Assembly: GCF_018130165.1 (NCBI RefSeq)
Contig: NZ_JAFCLZ010000005.1
Location: 124,001-188,000, forward strand
Length of the DNA stretch: 64,000 bases
Direction: 5' to 3'
Source of the DNA: Bradyrhizobium sp. JYMT SZCCT0180
GTDB lineage: Bacteria; Pseudomonadota; Alphaproteobacteria; Rhizobiales; Xanthobacteraceae
Part shown: piece by piece, positions 28,986 to 38,468 of the stretch
Numbering within the stretch: the first letter of the stretch is position 1
How the letters are laid out: every line of letters starts with the position of its first letter
Position numbers and translations under genes: made by a program
Notes under the pieces: generated by a model
Database searches by the model: none
What the model was told of the DNA's origin: nothing
The model's input: the letters and a program-made list of their open reading frames with translations, nothing else

Positions 28986-30389
28986 CTATTCGCGCGCCGG
29001 CCATTGCGGCGGGTGGCTGCCAAGCGGCATCGCCGGGCGGGCCCAGAAAGCCGAGGTTTTCGACAACAGCGCCGAGTGCCGGACCGACCGCAGTGCACCA
29101 AAGCCGGAAGCCACCTCCTCGATAAAAGGCATCACGGTTTCCCCATTCAAATCCCCGGTCTTGAAGCCATCGGCGACGCGACCGAGATTCCACAGCCACC
29201 GGCCGGTCTGCGCCAGCGACACCCGCACGTGCCAGCTGCCGCCTTCGCGCGACTGCCGCGCCTTGGCCATCATGGCGCCGAACGCCATGAGGTAACCGGT
29301 GGCGTGGTCCAGCATCTGCGCCGGCAGCTCTTTCGGCCCGTCGACGCCCGCCGCCTGCCCTTCGGCATGGTTGAAGCCGGTGGACGTCTGCACCAGCGAG
29401 TCGAAACCGCGGCGCTCCGCCCAAGGACCGGCATGACCATAGGCCGACAGCGTCACATAGACGATCCCCGGACTAATACGGGCCGCCTCTTCCGGTGCGA
29501 AGCCGAGGCCGGCGATCGCAAGCGGCCGATAGCCCTGCGAAATAATATCGGCCTGCGCCAATAGATCGCGAAACACCGCGCGGCCTTGTTCGCTTTTGAG
29601 TTCGACAAAGCTCGTCAGCTTGCCGCGCCCGGTATCGATCGTAAGCCAGGGAATCGCCGGCAGACTTGGACCTGAAATCAACAGCACGTCGGCGCCGTGG
29701 GCGGCGAGCGTGCGGCCCGCGACGGGACCTGCGATCACGCGCGACAGATCGAGCACGCGAACGCCGGCGAGCGGCCGATCGCCCTTCGGCCACGGTTTTG
29801 GTGCGGCCTCGCCGATTTTTTCGATTGTGATCAGCGGCAATTCGGCAAGCGCCCTGGCGTGCGGCGTCGCCGACCATTCTTCGTATGAACGCATCATCGA
29901 CACCACGCAACCGCCGGCATAGGCCGCGGTCTCGAACGCCTCGCCATCCCATTGCATCAGCGCGGCTTGAACATCGTCGCGCTCCGGCTTGCAGTTCAAC
30001 ACCTTGCAGACGGCATCGCGGTGATGCGGGAAATTGGTATGCAGCCGCACGAAGCGGGCGTCGCGCGTTTTATAAACGCCTGCGATCGCGTCCCAGGCCG
30101 GCGGCGGCGGCTTGTCGTCAACGCGCAGGTAACGCTCGGAGCGGCATTCGACCACGGCGTGACGCATGTCGACGGTAACGTCCTGCGCTTGCCCGCTGCG
30201 CAATTTCCATATCCCGGCAGCGGCGAGCCCCGTCGCGGCGACGCTGGCCTGCGCCGCGGCGGCGACGCGAAACGACGACGGCAGCTGCGGCTCTTCTCCG
30301 GTCAGCTTGATGGCGTCGAGCGCGGAAGCTTCGCCGCCGGCCGACGTCCAGATATCACTGAGAATTTCACGCGGGCTTTGCATCGGCAT
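28986..30389 (-). CDS. CaiB/BaiF (class III) CoA transferase family protein
   Basis: 467 residues, longer than the typical 400. The family motif RPLAGVRVLDLSRVIAGPVA appears around residue 200, preceded by an N-terminal region that resembles a second transferase half (VDMRHAVVECRSERYLRVDD). A conserved Asp occurs in MLDHATGYLMAFGAM, the position that forms the aspartyl-CoA intermediate. VTLSAYGHAGPWAERRGFDS is also diagnostic. The acyl substrate cannot be predicted. It ends 137 bp from the start of the adaptor gene on the same strand and is probably a separate unit. Confidence 0.85.
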   Translation of the reverse strand: MPMQSPREILSDIWTSAGGEASALDAIKLTGEEPQLPSSFRVAAAAQASVAATGLAAAGIWKLRSGQAQDVTVDMRHAVVECRSERYLRVDDKPPPPAWDAIAGVYKTRDARFVRLHTNFPHHRDAVCKVLNCKPERDDVQAALMQWDGEAFETAAYAGGCVVSMMRSYEEWSATPHARALAELPLITIEKIGEAAPKPWPKGDRPLAGVRVLDLSRVIAGPVAGRTLAAHGADVLLISGPSLPAIPWLTIDTGRGKLTSFVELKSEQGRAVFRDLLAQADIISQGYRPLAIAGLGFAPEEAARISPGIVYVTLSAYGHAGPWAERRGFDSLVQTSTGFNHAEGQAAGVDGPKELPAQMLDHATGYLMAFGAMMAKARQSREGGSWHVRVSLAQTGRWLWNLGRVADGFKTGDLNGETVMPFIEEVASGFGALRSVRHSALLSKTSAFWARPAMPLGSHPPQWPARE

Positions 30390-30422
30390 GTCTCTTCCCT
30401 AGTCTTTCCCAGGCATCGCAAC

Positions 30423-30510
30423 GTAGCCCGGATGGAGCGTAGCGCAATCCGGGTAGAGCGATCCGCTTGGCGAAATCCTGCCGGATTTCGCTACGCTCCA
30501 TCCGGGCTAC
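30423..30510. repeat. REP-like palindromic element, family D
   Basis: Left arm GTAGCCCGGATGGAGCGTAG, right arm CTACGCTCCATCCGGGCTAC: exact reverse complements over 20 bases, extended by AATCCGGG/CCGGATT internally. It lies in the divergent gap between the CoA transferase and the small membrane gene, where it may complicate promoter structure. Confidence 0.88.
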
Positions 30511-30535
30511 GCCTTAACTGCACGAAGGAGTTGCA

Positions 30536-30823
30536 ATGGCCGCCGTCGAACCCCTGACCGCCGGTGCGGTCTTGCTCGCAACCGCCGCCACCGATGCGGT
30601 CTATGTCATGTTCACCTCGGCCGTGGTGGCGCGCAAGCGCGTGCCGGCGGCGACCTGGAGCAGCGTCTGGTATGTGCTCTCGTCCTATGCGGTCATCAGC
30701 TACACCGAGAACTGGGTCTATGTGGTGTTTGCGGCGGTCGGCTCCTGGGTCGGCGCCTATGCGACGATCACGTTCCTGCACCGGCCGCCTGGCGGACCGC
30801 CGGTGGGCGCGGCGCCGGAGTAG
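30536..30823 (+). CDS. Small hypothetical membrane protein
   Basis: 95 residues. AAGGAG five bases before the ATG is one of the best ribosome sites in the window, supporting a real gene. Two or three hydrophobic spans: PLTAGAVLLATAATDAVYVM, SVWYVLSSYAVISY and WVYVVFAAVGSWVGAYATIT, with a Pro/Gly-rich tail. The layout resembles small proteins of unknown function in Rhizobiales. It is flanked by palindromic repeats on both sides. Confidence 0.72.
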   Translation: MAAVEPLTAGAVLLATAATDAVYVMFTSAVVARKRVPAATWSSVWYVLSSYAVISYTENWVYVVFAAVGSWVGAYATITFLHRPPGGPPVGAAPE

Positions 30824-30840
30824 AAATTTTACGTCTACGC

Positions 30841-30956
30841 ATTCCGTTGTCATCCCCGCGCAGGCGGGGATCCAGTACGCCGCGGCTTCTCGGTTCTATC
30901 ATTGGCGTCTCTGGAATACTGGGTCGCCCGGTCAAGCCGGGCGATGACAGCGGAAT
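30841..30956. repeat. REP-like palindromic element, family E
   Basis: Outer arms ATTCCGTTGTCATC and GATGACAGCGGAAT are near-perfect inverted repeats; inner stems are CCCCGCGCAGGCGGGG and GCCCGGTCAAGCCGGGC. Layout (GTCATC ends, GC-rich inner hairpins) parallels families B and C. Confidence 0.8.
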
Positions 30957-31009
30957 ATGAATTAGCATTCTCGCGACGCATTGCGCCCGAGCTTTGCCAG
31001 AAACTTCCC

Positions 31010-31137
31010 GCCCTCTTATCGAGAGGGCGCAGGGAAGACCGGGTGCGCGCTGCACCCGCGGTCTCGTGTGCGGTTTGCACTAAGTAGGCTGCACACGAGC
31101 ATACAGGGCAGCGGTGAACACCCGGCCTTCCCTGCGC
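31010..31137. repeat. Nested palindromic element
   Basis: Hairpin GCCCTCT-TATC-GAGAGGGC (31010-31028) is followed by a larger stem: GCGCAGGGAAGACCGGGTG (31027-31045) against CACCCGGCCTTCCCTGCGC (31119-31137), one mismatch, enclosing an inner stem CTCGTGTGC/GCACACGAG. It could be a small structured RNA or a mobile repeat unit. Confidence 0.7.
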
Positions 31138-31668
31138 AATGGCTTTACGGCTTATGCCGTGATCTCCCCGGAGACGAGTTCTTGGTTGACTCCGTCGCTG
31201 CCGGTTCAGCTCGCGCTTCTCCGACAGCTTGACGCCTGCAACGGGCGCCAGGACCACACGGTTTTGCCGTACGCTCGATCCACGCCATCGTCAGACGTAG
31301 ACCAGCGTCCACCGCAACCCGTCCAACGTCCGTGACGACGGCCGACGCCCTCTGAGTGGGACGGGATGGGCAAATATATGCACCTGATTTGCCATTCTGT
31401 AAAAGCGAAATATTTTTTGTTTCTGGGCTTGACATGACTTCCGTAAATCAGAACTGATTTGCCCGTCGGGTTGTTTTGTCGCACTTGCGGGACTGCGGTT
31501 GCCAATTGCTGGTCGAACCGCTTAGCGACCAAAGCGGACTTCGACGGTCCGATGAATGCTATCGGTGGCCTAAATACTTTAGATAGCAGTACTTAAGGAT
31601 ATTTTATTGAAGTTGAGCTTGGGTTCCAGCGTGATTTCTCATCAATGGCGTAGGAGCGATGGCGCGAC

Positions 31669-32328
31669 ATGAACCGATTTGGCATCGCTGCGCTGACCAT
31701 CGTTGGCCTGTTTGCGGTATACAAACTATCCTATCCGACTTACTCGTATCGATACCGCATGACCATCAACGTCGAGGTGGACGGCCAGTTGCACTCTGGT
31801 TCAAGCGTCATTGAAGTTCACGTTAGCAAGCAGGTGAGGATTTTGCATGACGTGAATCCCCTCAAATTTTCTGGAGAGGGGGAGGCAGTGTATTTAGATC
31901 TGGGAAGGCGCGGCAGGCTGGTCGCACTGTTGGCATCGGGCGAGTATGCCAATGACAAGGAATTTCCACTTTATTTGGTACATCGACTGCATTTCAAGCT
32001 TGATTTATTCGATGACCGAAAGCTGGCTTCTTTGCCGACCTTGCGGGGCAAATGGGAGTTACCCAACAACGAGCTGCCGACCCTTGTCTCTGTCACCGAT
32101 GCAAACAATTCGGCGACGTTGAGTGTAGTTCGTCCCGATCAGCTTGATCAGACCTTTGGTCCCGGCGTTCGTTGGCGCGGTGTCACCATTGAGATGACAA
32201 CCGACCCCGTAACTCACGGGCTTGAAGGGAAGTTACCGTTTCTCGTTTCGCAAAAAAATGTTCTGCGTAACGCGCACCAGCATCCAAAAAAGTACATTCC
32301 CGGATATCTCGCTTTTATCAGGACTTAG
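31669..32328 (+). CDS. Hypothetical protein, lower GC than surroundings
   Basis: 219 residues. One N-terminal hydrophobic segment (FGIAALTIVGLFAVYKLSYP) acts as anchor or uncleaved signal; the rest is predicted beta-rich (YRMTINVEVDGQLHSGSSVI, RILHDVNPLKFSGEGEAVYL, LSVVRPDQLDQTFGPGVRW). No family recognised. Codon use is visibly more AT-tolerant than neighbours (many TTT, AAT, TAT), and it lies in repeat-rich DNA, both consistent with acquisition by transfer. Start ATG follows AGGAGCGATGGCGCGAC, a moderate ribosome site. It is convergent with the acetolactate synthase gene. Confidence 0.6.
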   Translation: MNRFGIAALTIVGLFAVYKLSYPTYSYRYRMTINVEVDGQLHSGSSVIEVHVSKQVRILHDVNPLKFSGEGEAVYLDLGRRGRLVALLASGEYANDKEFPLYLVHRLHFKLDLFDDRKLASLPTLRGKWELPNNELPTLVSVTDANNSATLSVVRPDQLDQTFGPGVRWRGVTIEMTTDPVTHGLEGKLPFLVSQKNVLRNAHQHPKKYIPGYLAFIRT

Positions 32329-32520
32329 CCGCCGCAGTCGCGTACCCCTTCACCAACCATTTGTACAATTGTCGCTTGTCGGCACTTCATGGACATCATC
32401 GGTTTGCCGAATGTCCGCTTTGCGCCAAAGCGCCCCTTCAGCGAACGCCGGGAGCGCTGTCGTTTCCTATCCGAGGCAATCGGGAACAATTCTCTACAGG
32501 CGAGCCCGGCGCAGGCGCCT

Positions 32521-34161
32521 TCAGCCGGCCTGGGCCACCGAGTGCAGCTCCTCGACCAGCACGCGCATGTTCTCGCTGTAGTCGACGGGCACCACGACGA
32601 GATGCACGCCGCCTTCGCTGAAAGCTCCCTCCAGCATGGTCGAGAGCTCCGACACCTTGCCGACGCGCGCGCCCTTGGCGCCGTATGATTTGGCATAGGC
32701 GACGAAATCAGGGTTGCCAAACTCGAGGCCGAAGTCGGGAAATTCGTCGACTTCCTGCTTCCAGCGGATCATGCCATAGGCGCGATCCTCCAGGATCAGC
32801 ACGACGAGGTTCAGCTTGAGCCGCACCGCCGTTTCCAGCTCCTGCGAATTCATCATGAAGCCGCCGTCGCCGCAGACCGCGAGCACGCGCCGCTTGGGGT
32901 AAAGCAACGCCGCGGCGATCGCCGAAGGCAGCCCCGCCCCCATGGTCGCCAGTGCATTGTCGAGCAGCAGCGTGTTGGCGACGCTGGTGCGATAGTTGCG
33001 GGCGAACCAGATCTTGTACATGCCGTTGTCGAGGGCCACGATGCCATCTGGCGGGATGACGGAGCGGACGTCGTGCACGATGCGCTGCGGCGTCAGCGGA
33101 AACCGGTCCTCGGTCGAGCGCTCGGCGAGATGGGCGAGAATGCCTTCGCGCAGGCCCAGCAATGCCTGACCGTTGGGGAGCTTGCCTTCGAGGCGATCGG
33201 CGAGCGCGGCAAGGCCCGCGCCGACGTCGCCGACGATCTCGGCCTGCGGGAAGTAGACCTGCTCCACCGTCGCCGGGGTGACGCCGACATGGATCACCTG
33301 CGGGCCGTCATGGCCCATCAGGAACGGCGGCTTCTCGACGGTGTCATGGCCGATCGAAATGATCAGGTCGGCCTGGTCGATGGCCTCGTGCACCCAATCC
33401 CGCTCCGACAACGCGGCCGTGCCCATGTAGAGACTGGAGCCGGCATTGACGGCCCCCTTGCCCATCTGGGTGTTGAAGAACGGAATCTTGCATCGCCGCA
33501 CGAACGCCGACAGCGGCTCGGCCAGTTGCGGGCGGCTCGCCGCGGCGCCCAGCATCACGAGCGGCTTTTGGGCGGCCATGATCATGGCCGCGGCGCGATC
33601 GATCGCCGCTGACGGCGCCACCGGCAGCTCGACGGTGTGCGGCGGTATCATATCGGCGGTGGCTTCGTCCGCCGCGATGTCCTCGGGCAGTTCGAGATGC
33701 ACCGGACCCGGCCGCTCCTGCTGCGCCACGCGGAAGGCATCGCGAACCAGGGTCGGAATACTCTGTGCTGACACGATCTGCGTCGCCATCTTGGCCAACG
33801 GCCGCATGGTCGCGACGATGTCGACGATCTGGAAGCGCGCCTGACGGCTGCTCCGGATCGCCTTTTGCCCTGTCAGCATCACCATCGGCATCGCGCCGAG
33901 ATGCGCGTAGGCCGCTGATGTCGTCAGGTTGAGCGCGCCGGGACCGAGCGTCGTCAGGCAGACGCCCGCGCGTCCGGTGAGCCGCCCATAGGTGGCCGCC
34001 ATGAAGCCGGCGGCCTGCTCGTGCCGCGTCAGCACGAGCTTGATCTTCGAACGCCGCAGCGAGTCCAGCACGTCGAGGTTCTCCTCGCCGGGAATGGCGA
34101 AGATGTATTCGACGCCCTCGTTCTCGAGGGCCGCCACCAGGAGATCGGAGGCCTTGGTCAC
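32521..34161 (-). CDS. Acetolactate synthase-like thiamine-diphosphate enzyme
   Basis: 546 residues. It condenses two pyruvates to acetolactate if a true synthase. The PYR domain has the catalytic glutamate region [20 protein letters not shown] and [16 protein letters not shown]. The central domain is present. The PP domain carries the thiamine-diphosphate motif [20 protein letters not shown] followed by [12 protein letters not shown]. The sequence resembles the catabolic AlsS group rather than biosynthetic IlvB, and no regulatory subunit gene follows. Start GTG overlaps the msrA stop (GTGA), so the two genes are translationally coupled. Acetolactate decarboxylase is not in the window. Confidence 0.85.
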   Translation of the reverse strand: MTKASDLLVAALENEGVEYIFAIPGEENLDVLDSLRRSKIKLVLTRHEQAAGFMAATYGRLTGRAGVCLTTLGPGALNLTTSAAYAHLGAMPMVMLTGQKAIRSSRQARFQIVDIVATMRPLAKMATQIVSAQSIPTLVRDAFRVAQQERPGPVHLELPEDIAADEATADMIPPHTVELPVAPSAAIDRAAAMIMAAQKPLVMLGAAASRPQLAEPLSAFVRRCKIPFFNTQMGKGAVNAGSSLYMGTAALSERDWVHEAIDQADLIISIGHDTVEKPPFLMGHDGPQVIHVGVTPATVEQVYFPQAEIVGDVGAGLAALADRLEGKLPNGQALLGLREGILAHLAERSTEDRFPLTPQRIVHDVRSVIPPDGIVALDNGMYKIWFARNYRTSVANTLLLDNALATMGAGLPSAIAAALLYPKRRVLAVCGDGGFMMNSQELETAVRLKLNLVVLILEDRAYGMIRWKQEVDEFPDFGLEFGNPDFVAYAKSYGAKGARVGKVSELSTMLEGAFSEGGVHLVVVPVDYSENMRVLVEELHSVAQAG

Positions 34162-34697
34162 GCGGCTCCCCTTACCCCCGATTCCGCTTTCTCCGCCCGG
34201 CGCGGCAGCGTCCAGTCCGGCCGGATGAAGTGGCAGGTGTACCCGTCAGGATATTTCTCCAGATAATCCTGATGCTCGGGCTCCGCCTCCCAGAACGGAC
34301 CGACGGGCGCCACCTCGGTGACGACCTTGCCCGGCCACAAGCCGGAAGCATCGACATCGGCGATGGTGTCGTCCGCGACCCGCTTCTGCTCGTCATTGGT
34401 GTAGAAGATGGCGGACCGGTAGCTCGCGCCCAGATCGTTGCCCTGGCGGTTCATGGTCGAGGGATCGTGGATCTGGAAAAAGAACTCCAGCAGCTTGCGA
34501 TAGCTGATGGTATTCGGATCGAAGATGATCTCGATGCCTTCGGCGTGGTTGCCGTGATTGCGATAGGTCGCATTCGGCACCTCGCCGCCGGTGTAGCCCA
34601 CCCGCGTCGAAATCACGCCGGCGTAGCGGCGGATCAAATCCTGCATGCCCCAGAAGCAGCCACCGGCAAGGACTGCGCGTTCCGTCGAAACCGTCAT
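34158..34697 (-). CDS. msrA: Peptide methionine-S-sulfoxide reductase MsrA
   Basis: 179 residues, the standard single-domain form. It reduces methionine-S-sulfoxide in oxidised proteins using thioredoxin. The catalytic motif GGCFWG is at residues 12-17 with C14 as nucleophile; [20 protein letters not shown] and the strand [19 protein letters not shown] are characteristic. A C-terminal Cys in DGYTCHF could be a resolving residue. No signal peptide, so cytosolic. It is the first gene of a two-gene unit with the acetolactate synthase-like gene and divergent from the TPR gene. Confidence 0.93.
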   Translation of the reverse strand: MTVSTERAVLAGGCFWGMQDLIRRYAGVISTRVGYTGGEVPNATYRNHGNHAEGIEIIFDPNTISYRKLLEFFFQIHDPSTMNRQGNDLGASYRSAIFYTNDEQKRVADDTIADVDASGLWPGKVVTEVAPVGPFWEAEPEHQDYLEKYPDGYTCHFIRPDWTLPRRAEKAESGVRGAA

Positions 34698-34980
34698 GTC
34701 GGTCCTCCCTTCGGTTCACTGCGGGCGTCATTCCCCGCAAGCCATCAAGCGCGCATAATGCGGCCGAACGATGCCAAATTGCAAACAGCAACGAGCGGCT
34801 GCCTTGCGCCAGAAGCGGCCGTTCGAGCCCAGTCCGCTTTTGAACCGAAGGAGAGGTCGATCAGACTTACCAAGCGGGCTCATTCTCATCGCAGGCTATG
34901 CTGGGCATGCCCGGGGGCGATCCACGCCGTGACGACAAGATGCGCCGCCGACCCCCTGGGCGCTTTGGATGGAGTACGAG

Positions 34981-37296
34981 ATGTTTCGGCGTTGCGGTTT
35001 CTTAACCCTATTCCTGGCTCTGGCGTTCCTGCCCCTGCTCGCGCCGCCGGCCCGCGCGGCGGACAAGGCGTGGGAGGATTGCGGTCAAATCGCCGACCAG
35101 GAACGCAAGATCGCCGGATGCACGCAGGTGTTGGCGCGCGGCGCGGCAGAGAGCGAGACGAGCCGGGCCAACGCCTATGTCAATCGCGGCTATGCCTACG
35201 GCACTGTCGATAACGACCGCGCCATCAAGGATTACGACGAGGCGATCCGCCTCGATCCGAAAGTTGAACGTGCCTATAACGCCCGCGGTCGAGCCTACTT
35301 CCTGAAAGGCGATTACGACCGCGCCATCAAGGATTACGATGAGGCGATCCGCCTCAATCCGAAATATGCGCTTGCTTACACCGGTCGCGGCAAGGCCTAT
35401 CACGGCAAGGGCGACAACGACCGTGCCATCAGGGATCACGACGAGGCGATCCGCCTCGATCCGAAATTGGCGGACGCCTATAGCAATCGCGGCAATGCCT
35501 ACTCCGGCAAGGGCGACAACGACCGCGCCATCAGGGATCACGACGAGGCGATCCGCCTCGATCCGAATTTTGCGGAAGCCTATTTCAATCGCGGGCTTGC
35601 CTACACCAGCAAGCGCGATCACGACCGCGCCATCAAGGATTACAGCGAGGCGATCCGCCTCAATCCGAAGGATGCGAGCGCCCATTTGCATCGTGGCGGC
35701 GCCTACTTCTTCAAGGGCGATTATATCAGCGCCATTAAGGAGTACGACGAGGCGATCCGCCTCGATCCGAAGTATGCGCTGGCCTATGAGATCCGCGGGC
35801 GGGCTTATGAAAACAAGGGAGACGCCGCCCGGGCTCGGAAGGATTACGACGAGGCGGCGCGGCTGCGGCCGAAAGCCGGGCAAACGGCGGCGACCCCAAA
35901 GAATGCCGACGATTATAACGATCGCGGACATGCCTATTCCGAAAAGGGCGATTACGACCGCGCCATCAAGGATTTCGACGAGGCCATCCGCCTCGATCCG
36001 AAAAATGCCACGTCCTACAGCAATCGGGGCGGCGCCTACTCCAACAAGGGCGACAACGGCCGTGCCATCAGGGATCTCAACGAGGCGATCCGCCTCGACC
36101 CGAAATTTGTGGTTGCCTATTTCAATCGCGGCAGCGTCTACAGGGACAAGGGCGATCATGACCTCGCCATCAAGGACTACAACGAGGCAATCCGCCTCGA
36201 CGCGAAATATGCGGCTGCCTATTTCAATCGCGGGGCGGTTTACGCTACCAAGGGCGATTACGATCCCGCCATCAAGAACTTCGATGAGGCGATCGGCCTC
36301 GATCCGAAAGACGCGAAGGCCTATTACAATCGCGGCGTCGTCTACTCCAGCAAGCGCGATAACGATCGCGCCATCAAGGACTTCGACGAGGCCATCCGCC
36401 TCAATCCGAAATATGTGATTGCCTATTATAATCGCGGCAATATCCACAGGGAGACGGGCGACAACGACCGCGCCATCGCTGACTACAGCGAGGCGATCCG
36501 CTTCGACCCGAAATATGTGGCCGCCTATTTCAATCGCGCGGCTGTTTTCGTCGCCAAGGGTGATCCTGACCGTGCCATCAAGGAGTACGACGAGGCGATC
36601 CACCTCACGCCGAAAGATGCGGCGGCCTATTCCAATCGCGCCAGCGTCTACGCCAGCAAGAGCGACAACGACCGCGCCATCAAGGATTTCAGCGAGGCGA
36701 TCCGCCTCGATCCGAAAAATCTGCGGGCCTATAGCGGTCGCGGCGATGCCTGGCGCCGCAAGAGCGATTTCGATCGCGCCATCAGGGATTACGGCAAGGT
36801 GATCGAACTGGCCGGCAAGCCGGAGAAGGCGCACTGGACTTACTGGCTTTACCGCGGCGTGAGTTTTGAGCGGCTCGGCAAATGGCCGCAGGCGGAAGCG
36901 GATTTTCTGAAAGCGATGGAGCTCGACCCCGATCAACCCGACGTGCTCAATCAACTCGGCTTTAACTGGGTCGATCGGAAGCTCAAGCTCAGGGAAGGCC
37001 TGGCGCTGCTCGAGAAGGCCGTAAAGCTCAGGCCGGACGACGGCTATATGCTCGACAGTCTCGGCTGGGCGCACTACCGCCTCGGCGATTACAAGGAGGC
37101 GATCAAGCTCCTGGAGCGCGCGGCCGCTCTTGAACCGGACAACAACGAAATAAGAGACCATCTCGGCGACGTGCACTGGCGGGCGGGACGCCAGGACGAA
37201 GCGCGCAAATCCTGGGAACAGGCGTTGTCGCTCAAGCCCGATCCAGCCGAAGCGAAGAAGATCAAGGACAAGATCGCCAAAGGACTGGAGAAATGA
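34981..37296 (+). CDS. Exported TPR-repeat protein with about 19 repeats
   Basis: 771 residues from ATG 34981, chosen because GGAG lies six bases upstream and a signal peptide (GFLTLFLALAFLPLLAPPA) starts there; an in-frame ATG at 34969 is less likely. After a short Cys-containing segment, consecutive 34-residue TPR units run to the C-terminus, most following GDNDRAIKDYDEAIRLDPK with FNRG in the first helix. The last four units are more divergent. At DNA level the units are strongly alike with 102-bp periodicity. Likely a periplasmic protein-interaction scaffold; partners unknown. A degenerate segment (AGQTAATPKNADD) interrupts the array near residue 310. Confidence 0.88.
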   Translation: MFRRCGFLTLFLALAFLPLLAPPARAADKAWEDCGQIADQERKIAGCTQVLARGAAESETSRANAYVNRGYAYGTVDNDRAIKDYDEAIRLDPKVERAYNARGRAYFLKGDYDRAIKDYDEAIRLNPKYALAYTGRGKAYHGKGDNDRAIRDHDEAIRLDPKLADAYSNRGNAYSGKGDNDRAIRDHDEAIRLDPNFAEAYFNRGLAYTSKRDHDRAIKDYSEAIRLNPKDASAHLHRGGAYFFKGDYISAIKEYDEAIRLDPKYALAYEIRGRAYENKGDAARARKDYDEAARLRPKAGQTAATPKNADDYNDRGHAYSEKGDYDRAIKDFDEAIRLDPKNATSYSNRGGAYSNKGDNGRAIRDLNEAIRLDPKFVVAYFNRGSVYRDKGDHDLAIKDYNEAIRLDAKYAAAYFNRGAVYATKGDYDPAIKNFDEAIGLDPKDAKAYYNRGVVYSSKRDNDRAIKDFDEAIRLNPKYVIAYYNRGNIHRETGDNDRAIADYSEAIRFDPKYVAAYFNRAAVFVAKGDPDRAIKEYDEAIHLTPKDAAAYSNRASVYASKSDNDRAIKDFSEAIRLDPKNLRAYSGRGDAWRRKSDFDRAIRDYGKVIELAGKPEKAHWTYWLYRGVSFERLGKWPQAEADFLKAMELDPDQPDVLNQLGFNWVDRKLKLREGLALLEKAVKLRPDDGYMLDSLGWAHYRLGDYKEAIKLLERAAALEPDNNEIRDHLGDVHWRAGRQDEARKSWEQALSLKPDPAEAKKIKDKIAKGLEK

Positions 37297-37520
37297 GGCG
37301 CCTGGCGGCGCAACCGGCGACACCACCGGCCGCGTCCGCGTCTTGCGCCTGCACTGCTTTGAAGCAAAGCCTTCTTTGAAGCAAAGCCCTTGGGAACATC
37401 TAAAAAGATACACAAAACGGAGCGAAATCCAAAACGGTTCGCAACCTATCTAAATTGAGTGTTCCTCAACTTCGCGGGCTGATGCTCGGTGCAACCGATG
37501 GGGTGCATCAGGAGCCGATC

Positions 37521-37865
37521 ATGCCGACCAAAGCCCGAGCAACCGCAACCACCGGCCCCGCGCAAGCGCGCGAAGATATCATCAGCGCGCAAGCTCTCAG
37601 TACCCTGAGCGCGGGCGCGGTAAGTGCGATGAGCGCCGTTGGGGCCGCAGTCCTCAAAAGGCATAAGAATGCGATGGCCAAAAAGCCGGAATGGTTTTGG
37701 CACATCTTCGCGAAGTGCGAAGCAAAAGCCGCGCGCATCGCCGAGCAGGCCGCCCGCGCCCCTCAAGCGTGCGGCGATGCGGCATTCATCGAGTCCTATG
37801 CCAGGAGCCTGCCGAAGCTGATGGCTGCCGCGCTGAAAGCTCACGAGAAAGCCCTAACAGACTGA
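37521..37865 (+). CDS. Small helical hypothetical protein
   Basis: 114 residues from ATG 37521, with AGGAG about seven bases upstream; the frame opens at 37455, but the earlier part has no ribosome site. The sequence is Ala/Lys-rich and helical: AREDIISAQALSTLSAGAVS, MAKKPEWFWHIFAKCEAKAA, ESYARSLPKLMAAALKAHEK. Phasin-like composition is noticeable but too weak to name it. It is convergent with the next small gene, 25 bp apart. Confidence 0.55.
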   Translation: MPTKARATATTGPAQAREDIISAQALSTLSAGAVSAMSAVGAAVLKRHKNAMAKKPEWFWHIFAKCEAKAARIAEQAARAPQACGDAAFIESYARSLPKLMAAALKAHEKALTD

Positions 37866-37890
37866 GCCTGAGGGCATCGCCTGGAGCAGC

Positions 37891-38169
37891 CTACGGAGAC
37901 CGACCTCTCTTTGTGGGGTCGACCAACACGCTGCGAAGTTCGTCGATCCGTTGCGCAAGATCTATCGCATTTTCCTTCAACACGTTCATCGCATGACCGC
38001 GGTGACCTTCATCTTCCAGTTCTGCGATCCGGTCGTTGAAGGCATTCAGTTCTTCTTCCAGTTTCTGAATTCCATGTTGAACCGGAAATTGCCGGGCAGA
38101 ATATTTCTCCACGGCTGATCGCTTCGCTGGACCCGTACCCTGCAAGCCCCGTCGGCGCTGTGTTGACAT
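37891..38169 (-). CDS. Small coiled-coil hypothetical protein
   Basis: 92 residues. A basic N-terminus (MSTQRRRGLQGTGPAKRS) precedes a predicted coiled coil (IQKLEEELNAFNDRIAELED, then NVLKENAIDLAQRIDELRSV). GGGGGAG before the start ATG is a strong ribosome site. No family recognised. The charged helical form suggests a structural or nucleic-acid-associated role, which is a guess. Confidence 0.6.
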   Translation of the reverse strand: MSTQRRRGLQGTGPAKRSAVEKYSARQFPVQHGIQKLEEELNAFNDRIAELEDEGHRGHAMNVLKENAIDLAQRIDELRSVLVDPTKRGRSP

Positions 38170-38468
38170 GGCTCCCCCGAATCGCGAGCACGTGGCGACT
38201 TCAATCTAGCGTGTTTTTCGTCGGAGGCACCATGTTGTTTGCTGCGGTGCAGGGTCTGCCTTGGCACCCAACCGACGTCGATAGTTGCGTCTGCTTCGCG
38301 CTATCTTAGCGTGCTTCTGCAATTCCGTTGCAGCACAATGTGGATTACCTCGCCCGGATGGCACATCGTCTCAGGCACGTCGTCATGCCTTGAACCGCCC
38401 GGACGGGACCCGCATACTCTATCCTGGGGTGCCGTTTTCCAGAGCACCCGCTCTTGGGAGGAACAGGG
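38170..38468. other. Divergent intergenic region, 299 bp
   Basis: It holds the promoters of the small coiled-coil gene (-) and the cyclase-family gene (+). No repeat, hairpin with T tail, or consensus EcfG or SigF element was found. The short plus-strand frame beginning near 38239 lacks a ribosome site and codon bias. Confidence 0.5.

Larger units (their letters stand above)
30824..31668. other. Repeat-rich non-coding region, 845 bp
   Basis: No frame with convincing codon use or start. It holds a REP-like element (30841-30956), a nested palindromic element (31010-31137), a further inverted motif in which GGGCAAATATATGCACCTGA near 31370 resembles the reverse of TGATTTGCCCGTCGG near 31455, and an AT-richer segment at about 31560-31668 that may hold the promoter of the next gene. 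The fragments look like remnants of dispersed elements I associate with Bradyrhizobium relatives. Confidence 0.6.

Noticed and set aside
31010..31137. tRNA or other known structured RNA
   Set aside because: No acceptor, T-loop or anticodon pattern; the inverted repeats fit a repeat element better.
34698..34980. Gene fragment upstream of the TPR gene
   Set aside because: Open frame is a continuation of the msrA shadow with no recognisable protein.
35008..37413. 801-codon open frame antisense to the TPR gene
   Set aside because: It mirrors the repeat of the TPR codons, has no ribosome site and gives low-complexity repetitive sequence; the plus-strand frame has signal peptide and TPR fold.
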